A program made the position numbers and the translations under genes. Of a stretch of 64,000 bases of DNA, positions 26,367 to 39,000 are shown piece by piece (position 1 is the first letter of the stretch; each line of letters begins with the position of its first letter). Source of the stretch: Dipetalonema caudispina (taxonomy: Eukaryota; Nematoda; Chromadorea; Rhabditida; Onchocercidae); assembly GCA_013365325.1 (NCBI GenBank), contig JABVXV010000296.1, forward strand, positions 1 to 64,000, read 5' to 3'. Below the pieces are notes generated by a model, which saw nothing but the letters and a program-made list of their open reading frames with translations, was not told where the DNA came from and did not search any database.

Positions 26367-26372
26367 TTTATT
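26367..26372 (-). terminator. AATAAA candidate polyadenylation signal of FAM50
   Basis: AATAAA on the minus strand only 8 nt beyond the FAM50 stop codon. Unusually close, so a very short 3' UTR or a different downstream signal is possible. Confidence 0.4.
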
Positions 26373-26380
26373 TTGACTGC

Positions 26381-28863
26381 TTAAATGGTGGTGAGATCAT
26401 CGATTGTTCGTCTATATTCTTTGTTAGGTACAAAAGCTTCCCATCGAGATGCGGGATATATATGCTTATTTTTTTCATACCAACTTCTTAGTACAACCTG
26501 AAAAGTAATTCGGTGTAGCAGGCCTTCTTACTGCATGTACTTGGCACTTCTTTGATTTTTTTTTTATTAAAAATCTTTTCAGTACTTTCTTTTTCTAAAT
26601 CACGTCGATTGGAACACGCATTAAACCGCAGCGATATATAAATAGAGCTAATCTATTACTTTAACTTCTATTTGCTTGCATGGATTAGTAACCTAGACAT
26701 TGCTGAATAAGTCAGTAAAAAATTTTCAGTATTCTCATAGAGCGTTTTTAAAAGTATCATTCAGTTCTCAATTGATCTACAGGAAGACGAAAGCACGAGG
26801 AAGAGATATTACTGGTGCTTTGACACCATGGTGGTATGGATTATGTACTCTGAAGTTTGACAATACCTTGGCTGGATGAGATTCACCACAATCTACAGCA
26901 GCATCCTGTCTTAGCCGTATTTCTCCCGCGGCATCAAATTCATATAACGGACCGGTTTTCCCCATCGCTTTCGTCACAATGAAATCTTGGAACCTGAAAC
27001 GATGATATTCAATTTGAATAAATACTGCAGCAACGTAAATATACCAAGTGTACAGTGATGTACTGTTCTCTTAATACTATATAATAAAAATATATAACGT
27101 GTAATTGTCAAAGCACTGAGATGGGGGCAGTAATAAAGATCAGATTCTGTCCTAATAAATGGATTTCTGGTTGATAGTGTGGAATATAAAAACTAACGTG
27201 TAGAAATGGGGTATGATGAGGTCTTCCTTAACAAACATTAAACTCTCCGGTACAGCTGCCCGCGTTTCGCTGAATTCTCTCTTCAACAACTGCAAAAGTA
27301 CAGTTGAAGTGGTGAATTTCACTGTTTTTGTTCTCGTAAAGAGGGAGGAAGTAGGTAAGATTTTTTTAAAACAGTCAAAGATTACCTCAAGTGCTCGGAC
27401 AAGAAATTGTGATATAGTATTTCCTTTTTTCATTTTTAAGTCTTTCCGATGACTGGAGCCATCCCAATATACGAATGCAATGTTGATCTCTTCGTTTTTC
27501 TCTTTCTCCTGCAACGCCTGCCACTCTTTTGCGAGATCTTCCTTCAACCTTTAATAAATACTTATTTGAAAATCTATAATAAAAAAAACCGATGAAGGGA
27601 ACATGAACTCACCTAGCCAACTCCTTTTCTCGATTACGATCTGGTAGGAATGCTGTCTCCACCGTTGGATCCATACCCACTCGCTGAAAAGAAATAACAT
27701 TGTATCCAGCGAATAACGTAAGCAAACTTTTCTAAGCATCGGAACGCCTACTTTTTTCTCTAATGGCATAGATGCCACATCCTCTTCATCTTCATCTTCA
27801 TCATCGAATGCAAAAGAGAGCACTCGTTTCTGAAATTATCACATTTATATGGCACACATATTATGAGAGAAGAATTATGAATCGGATGAATACATAGGTC
27901 ACCTAAATCTAAGTATGGAGTACAGTTACGTGACCTATAACATGGTAAAGGAGGTCTAGTTTTCAAAGATTATTTAGATTATCTGACGTTAGATACGTCA
28001 AAGTTTAACAAATGAACAGAAAAAAAGGGAAAACAAGCATATATATGATTTACAAAGATACAAGCTGTTAAATTATGATCATCATTCTTCGCTAAGTTAT
28101 GAACATGAGTGTAAAGCAATGATTCATATGAAGGAATATAACATTAGGACTTACTTGACAACCTTTACTATTATCGCTAGCCGTATTTCTAACACCTTCC
28201 TTTGAATTCCCTTCAACCACTCTTTGTAATTCCCTGCAGAAGTACTGAAGTATTCAATCAAATTCAAAGCTAATAGACGCATTCGTTGTACTTCCTGTCA
28301 TGGATATGAGACTCTATCTTACTTGATTTGTGACCGAAACAGCTAATTATCACCCCCTCTTTCCGTTAGGTTTTCAAAATATTCCCTCTAATTCTTTATT
28401 TTCTACTGTATATTTCATGTATTCAAAGTTTGAAGAAAGTCTCATATCGATGAGTGAAAGTGTCCGAGCAATTCAATAGCAAAAACTGATGGCAGAACCT
28501 TGCTTCAACCACATCTCGTTGCTTTTCTCGCATTTCATCCAGCGTTACCAAACCAACAGTGCTAGTTTTCAAAGAATCTTCTATAGCATCGTAATTAGCG
28601 GTGAATTTTGTTGTGATACCTGATTTCACTGGAATGGGAGAAGCATAAACGAGGAAATAACCTGAGCCTTTCTTATCGTGCACTATTAAGAGTTGAAAAT
28701 TGGTACCACTCACAAACTAGCTGCTAAATTCTTAGCAAACAAAGGAAGCCTTACGATTCTTTGTCTCTTCCTCTAATTTCCGCCGTCTTTGTTCGATGGC
28801 TTCTTTAGCACGTTCACGTTTCTTGGCGATATGTATCAGACGTCCTTCGTCTGCCTTGGACAT
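26381..28863 (-). CDS. FAM50: FAM50/XAP5 family nuclear protein
   Basis: Conserved nuclear protein linked to the spliceosome and gene expression in animals. Nine exons (minus): 28863-28755, 28619-28499, 28233-28155, 27829-27752, 27683-27613, 27548-27386, 27289-27198, 26993-26867, 26497-26381; phases all agree, giving 318 residues (human FAM50A 339). In order: a basic coiled N-terminus ([20 protein letters not shown]), [20 protein letters not shown], a linker, an acidic run [25 protein letters not shown], then the XAP5 core: [68 protein letters not shown] and PASRWE. The middle coiled region is shorter than in vertebrates and the last about 20 residues diverge. The ATG lies 4 nt after a TTTTCAG acceptor, suggesting spliced-leader addition. 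The call is very secure. Confidence 0.95.
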
Positions 28864-28875
28864 TTTCCTGAAAAG
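28864..28875 (-). other. Likely spliced-leader (trans-splice) acceptor of FAM50
   Basis: On the minus strand CTTTTCAG directly precedes GAAA-ATG. No upstream coding exon was found, so this fits spliced-leader addition or a 5' UTR intron. Confidence 0.45.
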
Positions 28876-29370
28876 ACATTTTCATTGGTTAGCATTATCC
28901 TGTGAGCGCGCTTGTCATACATCTTTCGTTTCACGAATCAGATAGGAATTCGCATATCTTTGGAAATTCCATAGGGTCCACTAATTGGATACTTAATGAA
29001 CAGGCTTAGCGACATACACCCGGATAGAATCTGTACATATCATGTTTAAAAGAATTCAAAAACCCTGAACAGTGTTCTTTGCATCCTCGTGCTATTCAGA
29101 GGATGCCACCTTTTATGAATACAATAAATAATGTTGGCTATCAGAAGGTAATGATCATTTATCTACTCGTACTAAATGGTTAACAAGGATATGTCAGACT
29201 ATTTTGGTATCAATAACAAATCATTTTCTTCTTACTGCACTTGCACACCGTTTGGAGCACTGATTCCTATAGCATGGTAATTTCTCCTTTCGAAGAGTAC
29301 GAAAACTAAAAAACCAGATAAAAGTATATCCTGCAACAGAGGTACTTTATCATATGGTAAAATAATGATA

Positions 29371-29397
29371 TAGATGGATAGATAGATAGATAGATAG
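29371..29397. repeat. (GATA)n microsatellite
   Basis: About six GATA/GATG-type tetranucleotide units in intergenic DNA. Confidence 0.9.
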
Positions 29398-31426
29398 GTA
29401 AGATTTAGATTTACGAACGATAAGTAAATGAATGGTATGTAAGTTATATTTCAGGGAATGAATGCTGATTAGATAAAAGTGATAATAAATATCAGTGTAC
29501 TATAATGAGATCATCTTCAATATACGAAATAGACACAGGTACATCTGAATAAATCCTAAAGAATGACTTTGGAATGCATGAAAGATACAGTGGCACTTCA
29601 AAGTGGAATAGAACAATATTCACAGAAAAAATATTCTCTTGTGCTAAAGTGCTATTTAAACCACGTAAACTTAATGACTTAAATGAGTCTCGAAAGTTGG
29701 ATCAAACGATTTGTTCAATATTCTTGAACAATGTTTTATTCTCAGTTGTTCTGGAGTAGACCTCTGACTACTAGGTTAACATGAACTAGCAAAACATCAC
29801 ATTGATGAGTACCCTTTTCCAGGGTAACTTTGAATATTTCGACAAGCCTCCGTTTTGTATGAAGCTTACATCAGAGTGATATTTCCAAGACAATGTAGGC
29901 AATTAAAAGATGGTCCAGTCCGGCTTGGATAGGCTAGAACTGCAAAAAACTAATTATTATGTTACAGAGGCAATATGTTGCACAAAAGGACCTAATCTGT
30001 CAATCTTTATCAGCGTTTTTTTGTTGTTGGCCATACATATAGAATCGCAGTACATACTTCTAACCGTAATAACAATATCACCAAATCTCTCGCTGTTGCT
30101 AAGTTGCTTCTTGAAAACTCTCAAGATAAATGGAATCGGTATCAAGTACTAACCGGAACTTCAGAAGTACAACAACCGTAAGTGCTTTCCAATTGCATTC
30201 TCTTCCCTTTACTCAAAATGTAGTTAATAACTTCCCCCTCAAATCGATATTTTATTCTTCTCAATCAAATCATTACTATCACTATTTCAGTCTTTCTCGT
30301 TATCATCATCACAGAACCTTTTAAAGTAAAATTAATGCAAAAACACTTGAAGTTCAATGAGGACACTTTTGTACAGCATAAAATGCAATCAGCATGAAAT
30401 GTTATAATTTGACTCACTTCTTAATTTACCTAATTACCAATTGCGGTTAATCATCCGCGAAGCACCTTTCCCATCGAACAGTTACTTGACATCGTTGAAA
30501 GTAAGTGTAATAATAAGCACGCTAACAATCTATCATTACAATCAAACAGCAAACAAAATATAAACAGTTTTATTGAGAGCCACAGAGTAGCAGAAAACTT
30601 TGTGATAAACAATCAATCTATGACATACACTTTCAAATAGTTCATCCCAATGAATATACTTGCCAGACCACAAACAGAATATACGCATTGTAGACAATGC
30701 AGTAGTTACGTAAACCAAACGCAGAACTAATAAGCAAGATTAGACTTCCGGTAAATACATGTAAACATATCAACAGCGATAAAATCTTGATGAGACGACA
30801 GAATTGATGAGGTAATACAAGATTAAACCTAAGAATGAGAATATATAACCTTGTTATGAACAAAGAAACAGCTGATTGTTAAGACCAAAAAGGCGCATAT
30901 ATATATAATTAAATTATAATGAATATGTAGGATCATCAAGTCTTGCTTGTACATTAGCCCGTTAAAACAATGTGCTATCCATAATAGTGTTGCACTTAGT
31001 GCAATTTCGTTTGATTAAAAGCAAAGGATAAAAATGACTAAATATTTCTTTTCGTGACAAAGACAGACTCCAATATCCACCAATAAAGTGTAAAGTGATA
31101 TGCAGTAATAATTAAGACATACTAGTAATATCATAAGATATGACCATAAAATGATCAATTCCTACTGCACCCTTTATATGGTATTTCAGTTCAACATTTT
31201 ACTGACTGCTGAAAAATGAATGCAGGCTATTGCCACAAGTCAGATTCTTTTTAATCCCTTGTTGATATCACTGCGTTAATTGGTCCAGGACCACCAGTAT
31301 TATTTCATTATTTACTGTTGCGCATTTCTTGTTAGTGAAGTCAGGGCACAACGATGATTAGTTGAATATTTCTAGAACAGCCATTTCAGCAACAAACCGG
31401 TCGAATTCATTTTTCACCAATTTGAA

Positions 31427-31894
31427 ATGATCGAGCTAAAAGCAAAACATGGTGGTAATAAATTTGTTGCCAGAAATTCTCTTTTCTTGTTTTGTGGAAT
31501 CCTAAAGTTGGGTTACTGTGTAAGTATACTAAAAGTGCTCGTAGATAGCAAATACGTGTTGCCTTTAATATTAGTCAAAAATAACTTCTTTTATGGGAGA
31601 TTCGAAAGAGTTGCCGCAAAATTCGATGTTTTCATTCATGGCTTGTTGATAAAGACGAATAAAATCCTAAATGTCACCGTAAATATCATAACACTGCTCG
31701 TCTTCAGAATACTAAAAAAAAATTATGAAACCAGTAAAACAAGCTTATATGAGAACATCTGTATGATCTTCACTACACTGTTTTCTCTTTCCCCTAATAC
31801 TAAGGAGACGCTTTGGAAAACATTTCCATTCATTATTTCCAATACTTTATCTTGCATTTTCTTATCTTTGCTGATAATAGAATTGAGCAACTAA
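31427..31894 (+). other. 155-codon open frame of unclear meaning
   Basis: Long uninterrupted plus-strand frame in A+T-rich DNA, where chance frames are usually shorter. The translation is rich in Phe, Leu, Ile, Lys and Asn, with several hydrophobic patches, and matches no family I know. The opposite strand also has open, charged frames here (about 31,730-31,892), so it may be the shadow of minus-strand exons belonging to the ATG13-like gene. Not called as a gene. Confidence 0.2.
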
Positions 31895-32456
31895 TAAATC
31901 ACTTGCAAAGTGATGCTAAATTAATAAAGGAGGATTTGCATATGCATTCCAGAAATTTTGTAGGCTAGACGTAATTTGAAGGGAGTAACATATCTGTAAT
32001 AAACTATTTATAATTCAGAAGGAAAAAAGCATACCTTTCTCAGTGAAACATTGGTTAGCACAAACAGCTATTCTCCGTCTCTATTTCTTTTACCATGTAC
32101 TCGTTACTGTACGTTAGGTCATGATTACAAGATACTACAAATTCAAAAATTACTTAAATCAATAAAACAAGTCAGCACTTTATAATTCCTTAAAAAGCAT
32201 ACAGTATCCTCGACCACTACGGACCATTACATCACATGTCACAACCAATATGATACTGTGAACTTTTGGTAATGGATACACATATACATAAGATAAGAGG
32301 AAAAAAACCTAAGGATCTTACAGACGATTCACTAGATCAGCAACTGACAAATCTCAAACTGGTAATCATTTCGAAACTTTATATATGAATAAATTGAAAT
32401 GGAACCAGTTATACCCGATGGGTGACAACTTATGCGCTATCGGACTAGTGTAGTAC

Positions 32457-33903
32457 ATAATAACGGAAAGACGGTGTGACATGCGCAGCGGCTATCACTG
32501 ATTTCAACAGCGTACTCAAATCCATGTGTAGAGGTGTATGTGTTTGAAATGCTCCAAATTCATCAGTGTAGTACACTTCTATGTGCCTGAAAATATACAG
32601 CATCAAAGGGAAAGGAGAAAAGAGTTCATATTCAAAAAATACTCTTTGATGAGGATTCATTTCTAAACAATATGTACCTACTGAATTTTACAAAAACGGT
32701 TACCTTCTGCCTCCTTCATTCCTGAAAATCCACAGAATCCGAATGGTAACTATCATAGAGGATAAGTTCAGAGGGGAATAAGCAAGCATAAAACAAGCAC
32801 GTACCATGATTCCAGAGGAAGGTCATAGCCATCAGCAGTATGCAGAATAAAATCTATATTCAGTATATTCGGCAGTAGAGGTAAATGAAATCGTAACACT
32901 TTGTGATACCCATATTAACTTTCCCTTGTCTGTCCAAAGAACCTGATAAAAAGGCACTCCCACTTCCCTGCCGTCAACCTTTCAAGGTGAAGGGAATACC
33001 GATGTACGACAAACTAGTAATATATTATATAAAAAAAATGAATGACCTGAAAAGTTCAATTCTAAATGGACACACATTTCTTCAATTTCATCAATCTGAA
33101 GACGAAAGGCATCCATAGAAACTGGCGAACGATACCTAAACGTTAACAAATTCTCGCCATTTTTCGAATGTATCAAAACATGTAAAAATCTGCCAAAAAG
33201 TGAATAATATATTAATACCGATGCGGAAAAAGGTATTTGCAGGAGAATTCATAATTCTTTATGATTCAATTAATATGAGATATGACTACGCAAAGACAAT
33301 AATGGCAGTAACGCTATTTTATTACGTCTTCAGTTGTTGATGAAGTTCACTGATTAAGATGTGATGTATGTATAATGAGACAGCATTTAAGTACATTTCC
33401 TCACCTATATAACAGTGATATAACACAAAGGATCCAATAATGACCTGCTAATAAGTGAGTCACGAATATCGCATGACTGATGTCTACTTGGTTTATTGCA
33501 AAAGTGAAATGTGAACGGGGTATAAACTTACTTCTTTGTGAAAAACTAAGCGTAAAGACGGAACTCACAGGCACCATTATCGGCAGGCTCAGCCAAAAGT
33601 GAACAATTCTTGCAGTTTTCGACAAACCTATAAGTGAAAGACATCATATCTCCTAAATAATCAAGTGAACAGAGTATAAATGCAAGAGAGTAAACTTAAT
33701 ATTACTTAAGTATCTTGAGCACCGAGATAATTGACCATTATCTACTGTTAAACCGTTACATGAATATCTTTTTTTATCTTGCCACACTATCAAATCAGCT
33801 GAGTAATAGCAGTTGTTTGTTTACTCACTGATGACATTAAATTAATAATACCCAAGAAACATAATGGATTTAATATCTCCTCTCTAATCATTTTTCTGTA
33901 CAT
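32457..33903 (-). CDS. atg-13: ATG13-like autophagy protein, N-terminal HORMA part (3' end not placed)
   Basis: ATG13 is the HORMA-domain scaffold of the ULK1/Atg1 complex that starts autophagosome formation; the C. elegans homologue is EPG-1. Exons (minus): 33903-33852 (tentative), 33627-33569, 33095-33047, 32898-32805, 32721-32704 (18 nt), 32586-32457. Phases agree over 134 residues. Resemblance to the ATG13 HORMA order: GLSKTARIVHFWL, IDEIEEMCVHL, a hydrophobic strand with LHTADGYDLPLESW, HIEVYYTDEFGAF, and the most telling LSTLLKSVIAAAHVTPSFR, which matches the family's LLKSL..I.RVTPAYR. The 33,047 donor (GTCATT) and the CACAAAG acceptor at 32,899 are weak. The 3' continuation is not proven; a phase-0 candidate begins at 31,993. 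Divergent from CWC15. Family fairly sure from the last exon, N-terminus less so. Confidence 0.65.
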
Positions 33904-34407
33904 CTGAACTCTTCCCTGCTTTGCTCGACTAAAGCATCATAACATGAATTATTATTTTTGTTGGTAAATGAAAGGAAAAACCTATGTAGAATATCAGATA
34001 TGTAAATGAGCTCAATGTGTAGATACTACGATTTATTAGAGTAAGTTAACGAAATAGACTGATGGAATAATAACCCTAACAATCATTTCAACATGATATT
34101 CATGAGACAAGCCGTGTCATCCTTGTCTATGTGACGGCCACCGTGAAAAATGGGAACATTATTTGGATTGAAGTAATTACAGGTTAGGTGAGGTCATTAT
34201 AGGTTATAACATTGACTTTTAGTTTACTGGTGATAGGACAGTTCGGTTTTCTGTTATCAGAAGTGTTTATTCTGGGTGTGGGATTCTATATTCATGCTTG
34301 ATCATTTTATGAATACACATATCTATTACGATTATGCTGCGTGATTAAACGGTATTATTATCAATCATATAGTTGTTTTGCCAGCTGCTTTGTTTTAGGT
34401 GATCATA
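33904..34407. promoter_or_regulatory. Divergent promoter region, ATG13-like / CWC15
   Basis: About 500 bp between the tentative ATG13 start and the CWC15 start. It ends in TTTGTTTTAG, a likely spliced-leader acceptor (AG at 34,397-34,398) 9 nt before the CWC15 ATG. It includes an AGGTTAGGTGAGG element near 34,183. Promoter role inferred from position. Confidence 0.4.
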
Positions 34408-36067
34408 ATGACTACTGCACATCGACCAACTTTTGAACCGGCACGTGGTGGATCTGGTAGGAATGAGGGCGACCTTTCGAAATTATCACAGCAGTATTCA
34501 AGCAAGGATATGCCATCACACACGAAACTTAAATATCGTCAAAAGGGACAAGGTCACTCAGAAGATATCAAGTCACGGGTAAGGATATCATGAGCTTGCA
34601 TAAGGTATTAAGTGTAGTTGCTCATATTATGTTTACATATGGCCATTTAGAGGTGGGGAAAAGAGATAAAAACGGATTGTGTTGTATAAAAAGTAGATCC
34701 TTTTTAATTGAACATTAGTCATATTTTTGAAATATGAAGGGAAGCCGTTGCTTAGGTGCAAGTAGGTTTTAAGTTTATCAGGACTTTTATGAAGGCTTTC
34801 CAAGTATTGTGCGGTAGTAAATGTAACGATTATCTATCTTCTTGCAGGATTTGCGTCGCGAATTGGAGGAGAAAGAAAAAAATGTAGGACGTGAACGAAG
34901 AAGTCGAGAAAGTGGTTGGAATATGCAGAAGAAAGCAAGATTGGAAGGGGGTTCAGCACCAAATGTTCAGGATGAGGACGATCCTTATGATGATGATATC
35001 AGTGAGGTAAGCTTATCATTTTTGTATGATTTTCACTGTTAAACTATTGTGTGACGATATACATTTATCCCATATCTCTTGTTTAATTTAGTAGAAGGGC
35101 TTCTGGTTTTTTAAGGAGTTCTTGATATCATCATTTATATTAATTGTAGAATTCGGATGAAGATGAAGATGACGCCGCGGAATTGATGGCCGAACTGGCT
35201 AGAATCAAGAAAGAGCGAGCACTGGAGAAGGCTCAGCGTGATGCGGCATTAGCTGAAGAACAGGTAAAAAACCAAGTGCTTTAGGTTATTACCTATGAGT
35301 GTATTCTTCGTCATTAAGGCTTCCATCTAATCCTCTTCATATACAAGTGTTAAGTAATTTGTGTTGATGGATGATATAACAGTAATAAAAGAGTATCTTC
35401 TGGTTTCTGTCAGAGGATGAACTATCTCAGTAAAAACGAGAAAGTTCACACTTTTTGGCTTTCAGCACGGTTCTTGAGTACGTATTGGTTTTTTGCAGGA
35501 ACGGATTAGGACCGAAAACATTCTACACGGGAATCCACTACTCAATTCTGAGACATCTGATTTCAAGGTGCGTTCTTTAGCAGTGAGATGTAATAGACTG
35601 CAAGTTATAATTTCGGTGTAGAATTAAGAATGCCACTTAACATAACAGGTTTTATGAAACTCATAGATCGGAATATAGCAATATACATTATTACAAAAAA
35701 AAGTTTCGCCTGTTATGACAAAAAGTATATTGCACAAAAACAATCATTAGAGCAATCCGATCATTTAGTGCAGCTTTTCTTCGACTATATGCTGAAAACG
35801 ACACTATTTGAACATCCGTAATATAATTCTAATCAGTCTCAATATTATGTTCAGTTTTTTTTCTTATTTTTTTTATTTTTTGTATTGTCTCTGTTTTACT
35901 TTTTTCTTTTGTACGTAGTAGTTAAGGTAAAACGACGGTGGGATGATGACGTAGTTTTCAAGAATTGTGCGAAGGGTATCGAAGAGCGCAAAAAGGAGCA
36001 GGTTTTTATCAATGACGCCATTCGCTCTGAATTTCACAAGAAGTTTATGGAGAAATATATCAAATGA
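34408..36067 (+). CDS. CWC15: CWC15/Cwf15 spliceosome-associated protein
   Basis: Component of the Prp19/CDC5L-associated (NineTeen-related) part of the activated spliceosome. Exons 34408-34578, 34848-35006, 35150-35263, 35499-35567, 35927-36067, each a whole number of codons, giving 217 residues (human 229). N-terminus [20 protein letters not shown] and [19 protein letters not shown]; middle charged region with DEDDPYDDD and [37 protein letters not shown]-terminus [20 protein letters not shown] ending [10 protein letters not shown], nearly identical to the animal consensus. The last acceptor is GTTAAG, atypical but the only in-phase choice. All-phase-0 introns are notable. Identification essentially certain. 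Confidence 0.97.
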
Positions 36068-39000
36068 TCTGTTGCGTGATCGTCTTATTGCACGTTCTTT
36101 CAGCTGAGTACTTTGGAAACTTCCCATGTTCTTAATTGTATCACAGTGCATATTTGTGATTAATTATTGAAGATGCGATATTTCGAGGCAAGCTGCTGTA
36201 AATAAGAGGAGGAGGTGTGAAATATGAGTTTTCTCAATAAAGCTGGGATTTTGTGGCAACATATAGATCTTGTTTGTGAACAAATATAGGTTTTTCTGGA
36301 GGACGCTGTAAAGTTGGATAGTAAGCCGAATTGCAGTTAAAATTTGTTCTCAGATTGCAGATTTGGCAGTGACCTTCCTCATCGAATTAATTTACCGATG
36401 GGATTTCTTTGATTACTTTTATAATTCCAAATTTCCGAGATTTCCAAAGTCTAGATCATTTGTTAATGGACAAATACTAAATGTTGTATCACTGATTTAG
36501 TAATTCACCGCATCCTTTTATCTAATATCAATATTGCAGCCTCACAGATCTTACAAAACAATTTTATTTGGTGAAATAATTATATAATCGGTCGAAGTAG
36601 TTACACTTTATGGTCAGCTTATCCACCCACCGACCTTTTTCGAAAGAAGAGTTAATTTATGATGAATTTGCACAGAAATCATGGGACTACACGGAGCAAA
36701 AATAGGCGTTTTGGTGCTACTAGATGAATGCCTGAAGTATTTCAGTTAGTCGCGAAAAAACTTTATTTTTAGTTTTCATTTAGAGAAAAAATATGGTCAA
36801 GAGGGCAAGGATTATGCGAATTTTGTTGAGTGTTGCCACATAGCTTTAAGTCTTTGATTACTGATTTTTAAATGTTAAAACTTTAAGAAAATTTAGAGAC
36901 TTCGGCAAAGTTATCATTCATTTCTTAGCTAAGAAGCATCCCTGAAGGGGAAAGTGTTAAATATCTCTCAATTTCTGTACAAAATTTCTACGACATTACC
37001 TGCTTTGAAATCTCTCCGCCTTTCCTTAGAATTGCTCCAAACGTATCTCATTCTCTTTTCTGCTGGAATCTACCGCAAGTTCTTGCTTTTGGAGGAAAGT
37101 TCTGATGCCCTCGGATTAACCTGTTGTGAGGATGAATAATGAATTCAATAGCATCGTCGATCAGAGGACGCGATGTAGTTATTTATTGGTAAGATGATTT
37201 TTACCTCTGCACTATAAGTATTCTTTCTTCGAAGTAGCTAGGGAAGTCTGTAATGCCTAACTACTAAGATAATGAGTCCAATTTGAAGAGGGCATCAGGA
37301 GTCCCATTCTGAATTCAGCCACTGATATATGTGAAGGGAAATATCGTAATTTAGATTCTGAAGCAGATCGTTATTGCCATGTTACTAGAAAGCAGGATGA
37401 TCATACGTTGGTATTGAAAGGTGCCACCAATATAATAACTAGAATTTATGATGTATGTACTTGAATTTCGTTATTTTGACAAATGGTCAGGTGCAGTTGA
37501 TGAAGGTCATAGTTGCAGTTGATAGCTGACTGCCAATTCATGTATATGCGTTAAGCATCTTTTGTGAATTTACGTGATGACGTTTTTATACTGAAGTGGT
37601 GGTAAATTTGAGTCTACTGGATGTGCATATATAATATTTGTGGATTTGAGGAACTGGCACTGCAAATGGAAATAGAATCTGCACTATCCTTATTGGGGTC
37701 CTTGCTATAATTTAAAAAATCCGTAAGGAGAAAATTCGGGAAAATTTGTTGTTGCTTCTATCAGTTAATTAATGAAAAGGAAGAATGGCTGTTTCATGAG
37801 CGATCAGTGAGTGTTACATGAAAACTTGGCATAGAAAATATTGGTTATCGGTTTTTTCATTCTTTCATGAGCGGGACAGTTTCTTTGTCAGATTCCGGAG
37901 TGGCTCTTTTCGGTGTAGGCTTCATTTCAGACTGCAACATGTATTGTTCTGATTCCTCGCAAATGTTTCTGTAAAGTATAGTCGATTCGGATGAAACTAA
38001 TTCATGCTTAGTGAATGTTGTTAAGATTGGCAATGTAGAAGTGAGTTGGGAATGCTGAGTGAAGTTAAGTGAAAATTCTTAAAGTGCTTGATGCAGATTC
38101 CCTCATGCTGTAAGTTAATTTGTGGACCGTGTGTTATTTCAGTTATTATGTGTTATGTAAAAGGGAAATTGTAGAAGTCTTTGGACTGCTTCATTGGTAA
38201 TAACTTATTCTTCGTTTGTAAACATAAACAAATACTAATATTTACTAGTTAAGTCGTAGTGTGAAGAAATGATCTGAGGTGAATTTTGGGGTCATGTTTC
38301 GAAATCTAATATGGATGATGTGATTTCTGTTCTTCGATGACGTAAATTGTGACAGATATGAATTTATTATCTATGTAACGATGATCATTTGTTATCATCT
38401 GAATGTTTACATGCGATATGTGATAGCATTGATTTATCAATGGGTGTCGTTATATTAATTTCTTTGTGATTCTATATTTTATAGGGTCGAGACTAACGAT
38501 TAAAATGATTACATTTAATCTTTTCTTATATTTGAGACGATAAAAAAGATATTTCAACATTATTATCGAGATGATAGCAGCGATTTTCTTAGTTCAGTCC
38601 TTCCTTTCCTAATTCAGTGACCGAAATGGCTGAAAGAAGAAGTAAAATTGGAGTTTAGGATTTGATGAGTAGAATTAACGCAAATGCTACGTAATGTTTA
38701 CTTATAATTGAAAGCACACAAAAAGAAAAGAGTGGGAGTTCCGTAAATGCAACGGTTTGAGGATGGACTGAAGATGAGATGAGAAGTTTAAAAGTGAAAT
38801 GTGGAAATGGAAAGGGATAGAGAAGTAGACTTATGTTATAAGAATCTAATGTCCGTAGTAGCTTCGCTAGATAGAAGCAGTCGAAGTGTAGGTGATGTAT
38901 CCTTTTCCGGAAATTGTAAAAAACATCGCGTGGCATGCGTATATTATGGATAGTAGGATTGCAAACAAATACATTAAAATAGAAACGTTAAATGAAAGTA

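Larger units (their letters stand above)
25890..26380. other. Convergent 3' region
   Basis: 491 bp between the stop codons of ATP synthase b (+) and FAM50 (-), holding both 3' UTRs and nothing else recognised. Confidence 0.6.
28876..32456. other. Stretch without a firm gene; may hold 3' exons of the ATG13-like gene
   Basis: 3.6 kb. It contains a (GATA)n run at 29,371-29,397. Exon-like minus-strand frames exist at about 31,916-31,993 (after TTTATTACAG; begins ICYSLQITSS, phase 0 as the last placed ATG13 exon requires) and about 31,730-31,892 (after ATTTATTAG; LLNSIISKDKKMQDKVLEIM). Neither can be placed with confidence. Confidence 0.4.

Noticed and set aside
27213..27452. 79-codon plus-strand frame
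   Set aside because: Antisense shadow across two FAM50 exons.
33401..33627. Continuing the second ATG13 exon to about 33,401 as a membrane protein
   Set aside because: A strong donor (CCT|GTGAGT) at 33,568 ends the exon and gives the phase needed by the next recognised exon. The continuation has no family match.
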